A DNA stretch of 49,386 nucleotides from Polyangia bacterium (GTDB taxonomy: Bacteria; Myxococcota_A; Polyangia; Polyangiales; Sandaracinaceae). The position numbers were made by a program, and so were the translations under genes. The stretch covers positions 1 to 49,386 of the forward strand of contig JAUHXR010000024.1 in the NCBI GenBank assembly GCA_030426845.1, written 5' to 3'. The notes beneath the pieces were generated by a model. The model ran no database searches. It saw nothing but the letters and a program-made list of their open reading frames with translations, and was not told where the DNA came from. Numbering within the stretch: position 1 is the first letter of the stretch; every line of letters begins with the position of its first letter. This document shows, in pieces, positions 1-6,491 of this stretch.

Positions 1-24
1 ATGGCGGGAGGCGCCGATGCGTGA
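1..24 (+). CDS. Possible C-terminal end of pyruvate dehydrogenase E1 alpha (truncated by window edge)
   Basis: Frame 1 is open from the window edge and ends in TGA at 22-24, overlapping the ATG of the next gene by 8 bases. Only seven codons are visible, so nothing can be recognised in them. The identity is inferred from gene order: an E1-alpha gene directly before E1-beta and E2 is the usual arrangement of heterotetrameric PDH operons. Confidence 0.3.
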   Translation: MAGGADA

Positions 25-1000
25 GGTCCGCTGCCGGGACGCGCTCCGCGAGGCGATGGCCGAGGAGATGCGCCGCGACCCCAACGTCTTCCTCCTCGGC
101 GAGGAGGTCGGCCACTACCAGGGCGCCTACAAGGTGACCCAGGGTCTGCTCGAGGAGTTCGGCGAGCGCCGCGTGATCGACACGCCGATCGCGGAGGCGG
201 GCTTCGCCGGTGTCGCGGTCGGGGCCGCGATGGCGGGGCTGCGGCCGATCGTCGAGTTCATGACCTGGAACTTCTCGCTCGTCGCGTTCGACCAGATCGT
301 GAACAACGCGGCGAAGATGTACCAGATGAGCGCGGGCCAGTTCCCCGTGCCGGTCGTGTTCCGTGGGCCGAACGCCTCGGCGCGTCAGGTCGGCTCGCAG
401 CACAGCCACGCGGTCGAGGCCTTCTACGCGAACGTACCGGGCCTGATCGTCTGCTACCCGTCCACCCCGCGTGACGCCAAGGGGCTGCTCAAGACCGCGA
501 TCCGCTGCGACGACCCGGTGGTCTTCCTCGAGGGCGAGACCCTCTACAACGTCAAGGGCGAGGTCCCCGACGAAGAGGAGCTCATCGAGTTCGGCAAGGC
601 GCGCGTCTCGCGCGAGGGCACCGACGTGACCGTCGTGGTCTGGGGTCGCCCGCACCCGATGGTCCTGAAGGTCGCCGAGGAGATGGCGGCGGACGAGGGC
701 GTGAGCTGCGAGGTGATCGACCCGCGGACGCTCCGGCCGCTCGACCACGAGGCGATCGTCGCCTCGGTGAAGAAGACCAACCGCTGCGTCGTGGTGCACG
801 AGCACTGGCCCTACGGCGGGCCGGGCGCCGAGATCGTCGACCGCGTGCAGCGCGAGGCGTTCGACCACCTCGACGCGCCGGTGCTCCGGGCGACCAACCT
901 GGACGTGCCGATGCCCTACGCCGCCCACCTCGAGAGCGAGGTGATCGTCACGGAGGCGCGGATCCGCGCCGCGATCCGCAAGGTCTGTTACCTGGACTGA
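17..1000 (+). CDS. pdhB: Pyruvate dehydrogenase E1 component, beta subunit
   Basis: Beta subunit of the thiamine-diphosphate E1 enzyme, which decarboxylates pyruvate and passes the acetyl group to the lipoyl arm of E2 in the cytoplasm. The 327-residue length fits the family. The N-terminal half carries the transketolase pyrimidine-binding domain, including LGEEVGHYQGAYKVTQGL near residues 26-43, IDTPIAEAGFAGVAVGAAM near 54-72 and the QIVNNAAKMYQMSAGQ stretch near 94-109. The C-terminal half is the transketolase C domain, with VIDPRTLRPLD near 234-244 and a late HEHWPYGGPGAEI motif. The ATG at 17 has GGAGG at 7-11. It is followed after 12 bp by the E2 gene, so both are probably on one transcript. 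Branched-chain 2-oxoacid dehydrogenase is the main alternative; the E2 partner looks more like PDH. Confidence 0.93.
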   Translation: MREVRCRDALREAMAEEMRRDPNVFLLGEEVGHYQGAYKVTQGLLEEFGERRVIDTPIAEAGFAGVAVGAAMAGLRPIVEFMTWNFSLVAFDQIVNNAAKMYQMSAGQFPVPVVFRGPNASARQVGSQHSHAVEAFYANVPGLIVCYPSTPRDAKGLLKTAIRCDDPVVFLEGETLYNVKGEVPDEEELIEFGKARVSREGTDVTVVVWGRPHPMVLKVAEEMAADEGVSCEVIDPRTLRPLDHEAIVASVKKTNRCVVVHEHWPYGGPGAEIVDRVQREAFDHLDAPVLRATNLDVPMPYAAHLESEVIVTEARIRAAIRKVCYLD

Positions 1001-1012
1001 GGGGAGCTCGAG

Positions 1013-2290
1013 ATGGCCAAGATCGTCGGACTGCCGAAGCTCTCGCCCACCATGGAGGAGGGGACCCTCGCGCGCTGGGCCAAGGCCGAGGGCGATCGGG
1101 TGGAGATCGACGACCTCATCGCCGAGGTCGAGACGGACAAGGCCACCATGGAGTGGCGCGCGTTCGACGCGGGGGTCCTGCTGAAGATCCTCGTGGAGGA
1201 GGGCGCCGAGCTGGCGCCGGACGCGCCGGTCGCGATCTTCGGCGAGGCGGGCGAGGACATCAGCGGCCTGCTGGCCGAGCTGGAGTCGGGCGGTGGCCCG
1301 GCGCCGGTCGCGGCGGCGCCGGCCGAGCCGAGCAAGGAGCCGAAGAGCGACCAGGCGCCGCCGACCGAGGCGTCGCACGGCGAGGGGTCGCCCGCCGCGC
1401 GCCACGGCGAGCCGCGCCCGCGCGCGGAGGGCCGGGTCCTCGCGTCGCCGCTCGTGCGGCGGCTCGCGCGCGAGCACGACCTCGACCTGCGCGCGATCGA
1501 CGGCAGCGGCCCCGGTGGCCGCGTGATCAAGCGGGACGTCGACGAGGCGCTCTCACGTCCCCGCGCGGCGGCCGCGCCCGCGCCGGCCCGCGGGGAGCGT
1601 CAGCCGCCGCGTGTCCAGAAGCTCTCGTCCATGCGCAAGACGATCGCGCGTCGGCTCACCGAGTCGAAGCAGACCGTCCCGCACTTCTACTTGACGATCG
1701 ATCTCGACGTCGGCCCGCTCATGGCGGCCCGCAAGCAGATCAACGCGGAGCTCGCGGAGCACGGTGAGAAGGCCTCGGTCAACGACCTGATCATCAAGGC
1801 GGCGGCGGTCGCGCTGCGCCGGGTGCCCGACGCCAACGCGAGCTTCATGGGCGACTCGATCCACTACCACCAGGTGGTCGACGTCTCGGTCGCGGTCTCC
1901 GTCCCGGACGGCCTCGTCACCCCGGTGGTGCGCGACGCCGACCTCAAGTCGATCCGCGAGATCTCGGCCGAGGTCCGCGAGCTCGCGGGCCGCGCGCGCG
2001 ACAAGAAGCTCGCGCCCGACGAGATGATGAACGGCACGTTCAGCGTCTCGAACCTCGGCATGTACGGCATCGAGGAGTTCGCGGCAGTCATCAACCCCCC
2101 CGAGGGCTGCATCCTCGCGGTCGGCACGCTGCGCGAGGAGCCGGTGGTGAAGGGCGGCCAGATCGTCCCCGGCCAGCGGATGCGCGTGACCCTCAGCTGC
2201 GATCACCGGGTGGTCGACGGCGCGCTCGGCGCGCAGTGGCTGGCCGCCTTCAAGAAGATCATCGAGCAACCGATCTTGATGCTGGTGTAG
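1013..2290 (+). CDS. pdhC: Dihydrolipoamide acetyltransferase, E2 of pyruvate dehydrogenase
   Basis: E2 core subunit that transfers acetyl groups from its lipoyl arm to CoA. The 425 residues show the standard order. A single lipoyl domain covers residues 1-78, with the lipoylated Lys at about 43 inside ETDKATMEW. An Ala/Pro-rich linker follows. The peripheral subunit-binding domain lies at about 141-180 (ASPLVRRLAREHDLDL, GPGGRVIKRDV). The catalytic domain starts near 205 and ends with DHRVVDG, which places the catalytic His near 398. MRKTIARRLTESK and the EEF..INPPE region are typical of PDH-type E2. An AGGGGAGCTCGAG-like purine-rich stretch precedes the ATG. No E3 gene is in the window. A terminator-like hairpin follows the stop. 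Confidence 0.95.
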   Translation: MAKIVGLPKLSPTMEEGTLARWAKAEGDRVEIDDLIAEVETDKATMEWRAFDAGVLLKILVEEGAELAPDAPVAIFGEAGEDISGLLAELESGGGPAPVAAAPAEPSKEPKSDQAPPTEASHGEGSPAARHGEPRPRAEGRVLASPLVRRLAREHDLDLRAIDGSGPGGRVIKRDVDEALSRPRAAAAPAPARGERQPPRVQKLSSMRKTIARRLTESKQTVPHFYLTIDLDVGPLMAARKQINAELAEHGEKASVNDLIIKAAAVALRRVPDANASFMGDSIHYHQVVDVSVAVSVPDGLVTPVVRDADLKSIREISAEVRELAGRARDKKLAPDEMMNGTFSVSNLGMYGIEEFAAVINPPEGCILAVGTLREEPVVKGGQIVPGQRMRVTLSCDHRVVDGALGAQWLAAFKKIIEQPILMLV

Positions 2291-2295
2291 CCGTC

Positions 2296-2319
2296 GCAGG
2301 GCGCCCCGCGCGCCCCTGC
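2296..2319. terminator. Weak hairpin between convergent genes
   Basis: GCAGGGCGC at 2296-2304 can pair with GCGCCCCTGC at 2310-2319, with one bulged base. It lies in the 50-bp gap between the convergent E2 and FAD-oxidase genes. There is no T-tract, so intrinsic termination is only a possibility. Confidence 0.25.
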
Positions 2320-2340
2320 CCGTGCCCCCGCCGGCCCGGC

Positions 2341-3768
2341 TCAGCAGGCTCCGTGCCCTCGCCCCGGCAGGACCTTGTCCGGGTTGAGGATCCCGCGCGG
2401 GTCGAGCTGCGCCTTGAGCCCGCGCTGCAGCTCGATCAGCGCCGGCGCCTGCTCGATCGGCAGGTGATCGCGCTTCAGCGCGCCGAGCCCGTGCTCGCCG
2501 GTGAGGGTGCCGCGCATCCCCACCACCGCCTCGAGCAGCGCGTCGATCGCCGGGCCGACCCGCGCGCGCTCCTCGTCGTCGTCCCAGAGGAAGTTGACGT
2601 GCAGGTTCCCATCCCCCGCGTGCCCGTAGCTCGGCATGCGGATGCGGTGCCGCTCCGAGATCACACGCGCCCGCGCGAGCAGGTCTCCGATGCGCGACCG
2701 CGGCACCACGACGTCCTCGGAGAGCTTGTGGGCGGCCCGCTCCCGGAGGAGCCGCGACATCTGGCGGCGGACGTTCCACAGCCGCTCGCGGTCGGCCCCG
2801 TGCTTGGCGACCAGCACCTCGAGCGCGCCCGACTCGAGCCACCGGCTCCCCAGCCGCTCGAGCTGGCGATCGACGGTCTCCTCGTCGCCGTCGATCTCCA
2901 CGAGGAGCAGGGCCCGCGCGCCCGTCGGCACGTCGATCACGCGGTGCTCGCGCAGCACCTCGAGCGTGATCGCGTCGAGCAGCTCCACGCACCGCGGCAC
3001 CACGCGCTCGCGCAGGCTCACGCCGACCGCGTCGGCGATCGCGCCCTCGCTCGCGAGGAAGACCACCATCGTGCGCACCGCCTCGGGCTTCGGCACCAGG
3101 TGCAGCGTCACCCGGGTCGTCAGCGCGAGCGTGCCCTCGCTCCCGACGAGGAGGCTCGTCAGGTCGTAGCCGGTGACCCCCTTCTTCGTGCGCCGGCCGA
3201 CGTTGAGCCGCGTCCCGTCGGCGGTCACCACCTCGAGGCCGAGCACGTAGTGGCCGGTCACGCCGTACTTGAACGCGCGCGGCCCACCCGCGTTCGTCGC
3301 GACGTTCCCGCCGATCGTGCAGCTCGCCCAGCTGTTGGCGTCGGGCGGGTAGAACAGCCCCTCGGCCTCCACCGCGCGGTGCAGCTCGCCGAGCACGAGG
3401 CCGGGCCGCGCGACCGCCACCGCGTCGCCGACGTGGATCTCCTCGAGGTCACGCCACCCGTCGAAGGCGAGCACCCAGCCCGGCCGCAGCGGCACCGCGC
3501 CGCCCGCGCGCCCCGTCCCCGCGCCGCGCGCGACCACCGGGACGCCATGTCGATGGGCGACCTGCATCGTCCGGCAGAGCTCGTCGGTCGATCCCACCCG
3601 GACGACCGCGTCGGGGAGGATCGGCGCGGCCTCGCTCTCGTCGCGGGCGTGGGCCTCGCGCGTGTCCGCGTCGGTGCGGATCGCGCCGCTCGGGAGTACG
3701 CGGCCGAGCGCGGCGAGGGCGGTGTCCGTGACGAGGGGAGACGAGGCAGACACGGCCGGAGCTTGCAT
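2341..3768 (-). CDS. FAD-linked oxidase, GlcD / D-lactate dehydrogenase type
   Basis: Flavoprotein that probably oxidises a D-2-hydroxy acid such as glycolate or D-lactate and feeds electrons to the respiratory chain. The N-terminal FAD_binding_4 (PCMH) fold covers about residues 50-230. It includes VVARGAGTGRAGGAVPLRPG, GLFYPPDANSWASCTIGGN and NAGGPRAFKYGVTGHYV. The C-terminal FAD-oxidase_C domain carries PSYGHAGDGNLHVNFLWD and LTGEHGLGALKRDHL. About 475 residues is normal for GlcD. The ATG at 3766-3768 was chosen over the TTG one codon upstream; neither has a clear ribosome binding site. The family does not fix the substrate. No GlcE or GlcF subunit is nearby, so a single-subunit enzyme is more likely than a glycolate oxidase complex. 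Confidence 0.85.
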   Translation of the reverse strand: MQAPAVSASSPLVTDTALAALGRVLPSGAIRTDADTREAHARDESEAAPILPDAVVRVGSTDELCRTMQVAHRHGVPVVARGAGTGRAGGAVPLRPGWVLAFDGWRDLEEIHVGDAVAVARPGLVLGELHRAVEAEGLFYPPDANSWASCTIGGNVATNAGGPRAFKYGVTGHYVLGLEVVTADGTRLNVGRRTKKGVTGYDLTSLLVGSEGTLALTTRVTLHLVPKPEAVRTMVVFLASEGAIADAVGVSLRERVVPRCVELLDAITLEVLREHRVIDVPTGARALLLVEIDGDEETVDRQLERLGSRWLESGALEVLVAKHGADRERLWNVRRQMSRLLRERAAHKLSEDVVVPRSRIGDLLARARVISERHRIRMPSYGHAGDGNLHVNFLWDDDEERARVGPAIDALLEAVVGMRGTLTGEHGLGALKRDHLPIEQAPALIELQRGLKAQLDPRGILNPDKVLPGRGHGAC

Positions 3769-3796
3769 CAAATGGGAACGGGCCGCCCGCCGGGGG

Positions 3797-3802
3797 TATG
3801 AT
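3797..3802 (+). promoter_or_regulatory. Candidate -10 element (TATGAT) for the lipoprotein gene at 3813
   Basis: TATGAT ends 10 bases before the ATG at 3813 in a very GC-rich setting. A GGAAC at 3775-3779, spaced 17 bases upstream, resembles an ECF-type -35. If the hexamer is a -10, the ATGs at 3798 and 3801 lie inside the promoter and cannot be the start. Confidence 0.35.
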
Positions 3803-3812
3803 GATCCCGCGT

Positions 3813-5258
3813 ATGCGCCGTCCGCTCTCTCCCCTCGTACCCCCGGCCCGAAGTCCGATCCGGGAAACCGGTGAGTTATCGGGTCCGAGGTCGTGCGGCG
3901 GGCGACGCCGGAATGGCGCCGCCATTTCGGGGAGCGCGCCGCCCGAGATCGGGCGCGAGGGCCCCCGCAAACCCGGAACGCACTTCGGAGCGGGGGTACT
4001 AGTCTGCCTGGTCTGCCTCTCGACGCTGAGCGCGGCCTGCGACGACGGCATGCCTCCGCCTCCGCCGCCGTTCGACGGAGGCCCGCGCGACGCGGGCGTC
4101 GACGCCGGCCCTCGGCCCGACTCCGGGCCGTTCGACGCCGGCCCTCCGCTCACCCTCGACGCGGGCCCGCCGCCCACCGTGAGCTGCGCGCCGCTCGACA
4201 CCCCACCCCTCGAGCTCGGGCGCGACACCCGCCCCGCCGAGCGTCAGATCACGCTGCTCGGCGCCGCCGCCGAGTTCGGCGTGGCCTGGGTTCAGTCGCC
4301 CGCGGTCGCCGACGAGGTCCGCTTCGTGCGGGCGCCCAGCCGCGGCACGGTTCCCGGCGCGCTCATCATCGCCAACCCCAGCCTCGCGAGCGACGTGGCC
4401 GCCACGCGTCGCGCCGACGGGAGCTACCTGCTCCTCTGGGACGACAACTCGCATGGACCGGTCGAGCTGAGCTCGCGCCGCCTCGGGCCCGACGGGCTGC
4501 CGCTCGCGGAGGCGGTGCGCGTGACCAACGAGCCCCTGCGCGAGCAGCGACCCTCGCTCGTCGCGACCGCCACCGGCGCGGTCGCGACCTGGACCCAGAT
4601 CGACGGCCGCACCGGCGTCGCGCGGGCCGCCCTCGGCGCGCTCACCGCCGACGGCGCCGCCGCGGGGGCGCCGAGCGACCCTGGCTTCGTGACCCCGATC
4701 GCGGTGCGCCGCTTCCCGTCGGGGCCCGCGGTCGTGTGGAACGACGCCGGCGCGCTCTACGCTCAGCCGGTCGACGACGCGGGCGCGCTGACCGGCGCGC
4801 CGCTCCGGCTCGACTCCGAGGGCAACGCGGTCGGGCTGCCTCGCGTCGCGTCGGTCGCCGACCGGGCCGGGCTCGTCTACGTCGCTGCGGTGGCCGGCGT
4901 CTCCGCCCAGGTCCGCTTCGTCCCGCTCGACGACACCGGCGCGCCGAGCGCGGCCGAGCGCGTGGTGTCGACGCCGCCGAACCAGGGCACGGCCCCGGCG
5001 GTCGTGGCGCTCGGCGGGGGTTACGTCGTCGCCTACCGCGAGCTCGGCGGCGGCGCCGCGGTCCTCCGGTACGCGCTGCTCGACCCGTTCGGTAACCGGG
5101 TCGGGGACGGGACGCTCGCGACCACCTCGGCGACCGGCGGCTCGGTCGAGATCGCGGCCGCCGGCGACGGGCGGTTCGCGGTCGCGTGGGTCGACACCAG
5201 CGACGCCGCGTCGAAGCGGTTCTTGCTCAGCCGAGTGGAGTGCACCGATGGGATGTAG
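3813..5258 (+). CDS. Putative lipoprotein with beta-propeller-like repeats
   Basis: I do not recognise a named family. A hydrophobic segment ending in LSTLSAAC looks like a lipobox. It is followed by CDDGMPPPPPPFDGG and an Asp-Ala-Gly-Pro-rich linker, then about 360 residues of repeats of the type FGVAWVQ, YLLLWDD, AVATWTQ, PAVVWND, YVVAYREL and FAVAWVD. This pattern fits a multi-blade beta-propeller on the cell surface. Oddly, about 70 residues precede the lipobox, and no in-frame ATG, GTG or TTG lies closer to it. Either the n-region is unusually long or the start is non-standard. The ATG at 3813 is preferred because the two earlier ATGs fall in a probable -10. The stop overlaps the next gene by 11 bases, so the two are co-expressed. 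Confidence 0.65.
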   Translation: MRRPLSPLVPPARSPIRETGELSGPRSCGGRRRNGAAISGSAPPEIGREGPRKPGTHFGAGVLVCLVCLSTLSAACDDGMPPPPPPFDGGPRDAGVDAGPRPDSGPFDAGPPLTLDAGPPPTVSCAPLDTPPLELGRDTRPAERQITLLGAAAEFGVAWVQSPAVADEVRFVRAPSRGTVPGALIIANPSLASDVAATRRADGSYLLLWDDNSHGPVELSSRRLGPDGLPLAEAVRVTNEPLREQRPSLVATATGAVATWTQIDGRTGVARAALGALTADGAAAGAPSDPGFVTPIAVRRFPSGPAVVWNDAGALYAQPVDDAGALTGAPLRLDSEGNAVGLPRVASVADRAGLVYVAAVAGVSAQVRFVPLDDTGAPSAAERVVSTPPNQGTAPAVVALGGGYVVAYRELGGGAAVLRYALLDPFGNRVGDGTLATTSATGGSVEIAAAGDGRFAVAWVDTSDAASKRFLLSRVECTDGM

Positions 5259-6354
5259 CCTCGGGAGGCCGGCGCCGGTTCGAGCCCCCTCGCGGGTTGT
5301 CGACGCGCACGTCGGGTGGACGCTCGCGCTCGCGCTCGCGGCGCTCGGTGCGATCGGCTGCGACGACGGGCCGCCGCCTCCGCCGCCGCCCGGGGTCGAC
5401 GCGGGGCCGCGGATGGACAGCGGGCCCGGGGACGCGGGAGCTCCGGGCGACAGCGGGCCTGACGCGGGGCCGCGCCGCGACGCGGGCCCGGGCGTCGGCA
5501 TGGACGCGGGCCGCGACGCCGGCCTGACGGTCGGCGAAGAGGCGGGGATCGTGTTCCGCGACGCCGCCCCGATCGACGCCTCCGAGCGCGACGCCGAGAT
5601 GCCGGACGCGAGCATGTGCCTGACGGACGGCGGCTTCGACTACTGCGGTTGCGCGACTCGGGCTCCGTGCACGAGCGACGGAGACTGCGCGGTCGGCGAG
5701 GCCTGCGCGAGCGATCCGGGCTGTGGCGTGCGTCGCTGCTCACCGGCCGGACACCCGTGCAGCGGGTCGGCGGACTGCCCGGGCGGGAGCACCTGCACCT
5801 CCGGGGTCTGCCGCTCCGACGACCCCACGTGCAACGACTCGCGCGACTGTCCGCCTGGCTACGCCTGCGAGACGGGCGCCTGCGTGGATCGCCGCGTGGC
5901 CTGCAGCGTCGGCGCGGAGTGCCCCCTCGGCTACTACTGCGAGACGCGCATCAGCGGCGGGCACCCGTTCTGCAACCGGTTCTCGCGCCCGTGCGCCACC
6001 GACTCGAGCTGCTTCGCGCGCGCGCTCTGCCGCGACGTCGACGGGGACGGCGCGACCGAGTGCATCGGCCGTGGGGTCTGCACCTCCAACAGCATGTGCA
6101 CCGTCGCCGGCGAGGTCTGCGGGACCTCGTCGCGGCTCGCCGCGTCGTGCGAGGCCTACGGCTACTGCCGCACCGGCGCGGACTGCGCCAGCGGCTACTC
6201 CTGCGTCGATCTCTGGGGCGACGGCCTCACCCACTGCGTGCGTGACGGCGGGAGCTGCGCCCGCTCGTCGGACTGTCCCACCGGCGCGGTGTGCGCCCCG
6301 CCGACCGACGCCGACTCCCCGCGCTGCATCTCCGCGCCCCTGGCATTGCCTTGA
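5248..6354 (+). CDS. Cysteine-rich lipoprotein with tandem disulfide modules
   Basis: Predicted surface lipoprotein of 368 residues. The signal peptide ends in LGAIGC with the lipidated Cys at about 38. A poly-Pro stretch and a long Asp-Ala-Gly-Pro-rich linker (about residues 40-110) follow. The rest is a chain of roughly eight short Cys modules such as CTSDGDCAVGEAC, CSGSADCPGGSTC, CNDSRDCPPGYAC and CARSSDCPTGAVC. They fit a C-x(4-6)-C-x(5)-C pattern resembling Dickkopf/EGF-like modules seen in myxobacterial secreted proteins. The even Cys pattern argues for disulfides and an extracytoplasmic location. Its ATG lies inside the end of the preceding lipoprotein gene (ATGGGATGTAG), so the pair is translationally coupled. 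Function unknown; adhesion or binding is a guess. Confidence 0.75.
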   Translation: MGCSLGRPAPVRAPSRVVDAHVGWTLALALAALGAIGCDDGPPPPPPPGVDAGPRMDSGPGDAGAPGDSGPDAGPRRDAGPGVGMDAGRDAGLTVGEEAGIVFRDAAPIDASERDAEMPDASMCLTDGGFDYCGCATRAPCTSDGDCAVGEACASDPGCGVRRCSPAGHPCSGSADCPGGSTCTSGVCRSDDPTCNDSRDCPPGYACETGACVDRRVACSVGAECPLGYYCETRISGGHPFCNRFSRPCATDSSCFARALCRDVDGDGATECIGRGVCTSNSMCTVAGEVCGTSSRLAASCEAYGYCRTGADCASGYSCVDLWGDGLTHCVRDGGSCARSSDCPTGAVCAPPTDADSPRCISAPLALP

Positions 6355-6372
6355 GCCCATCGCCTGAGACCT

Positions 6373-6389
6373 GTGAAAACTTTTCGCAC
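6373..6389. promoter_or_regulatory. Short AT-rich inverted repeat upstream of the VWA gene
   Basis: GTGAAAA and TTTTCGCAC form a near-perfect inverted repeat (one extra G) in the 137-bp gap 6355-6491. It could be an operator or the residue of a terminator for the upstream lipoprotein pair; nothing decides between them. Confidence 0.25.
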
Positions 6390-6450
6390 TTCCGCAACGA
6401 TCGAAGAGGCCGACGGCGGATCCTCCTGGCCGAAGGGTTCGGCTCCTCCG

Positions 6451-6466
6451 TGGCACATTTCTTGTG
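6451..6466 (+). promoter_or_regulatory. Candidate sigma-54 promoter for the VWA lipoprotein gene
   Basis: TGGCAC, five bases, then TTGTG matches the sigma-54 -24/-12 layout, with a perfect -24 element and one mismatch in the -12 element (TTGT instead of TTGC). It ends 25 bases before the ATG at 6492, giving a predicted leader of about 15 bases that still holds an AGGTG ribosome binding site at 6481-6485. Confidence 0.35.
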
Positions 6467-6491
6467 TGCTCCGGCACCCGAGGTGCGCCGC

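Noticed and set aside
1553-2992. Minus-strand frame spanning the E2 gene and the oxidase end
   Set aside because: It crosses two well-supported genes and contains only Arg/Ala/Asp-rich sequence without motifs.
3893-5095. Alternative plus-strand frame inside the first lipoprotein gene
   Set aside because: Composition is almost only Arg, Ala, Gly and Pro, typical of a shifted frame; the chosen frame has a lipobox and regular propeller-like repeats.
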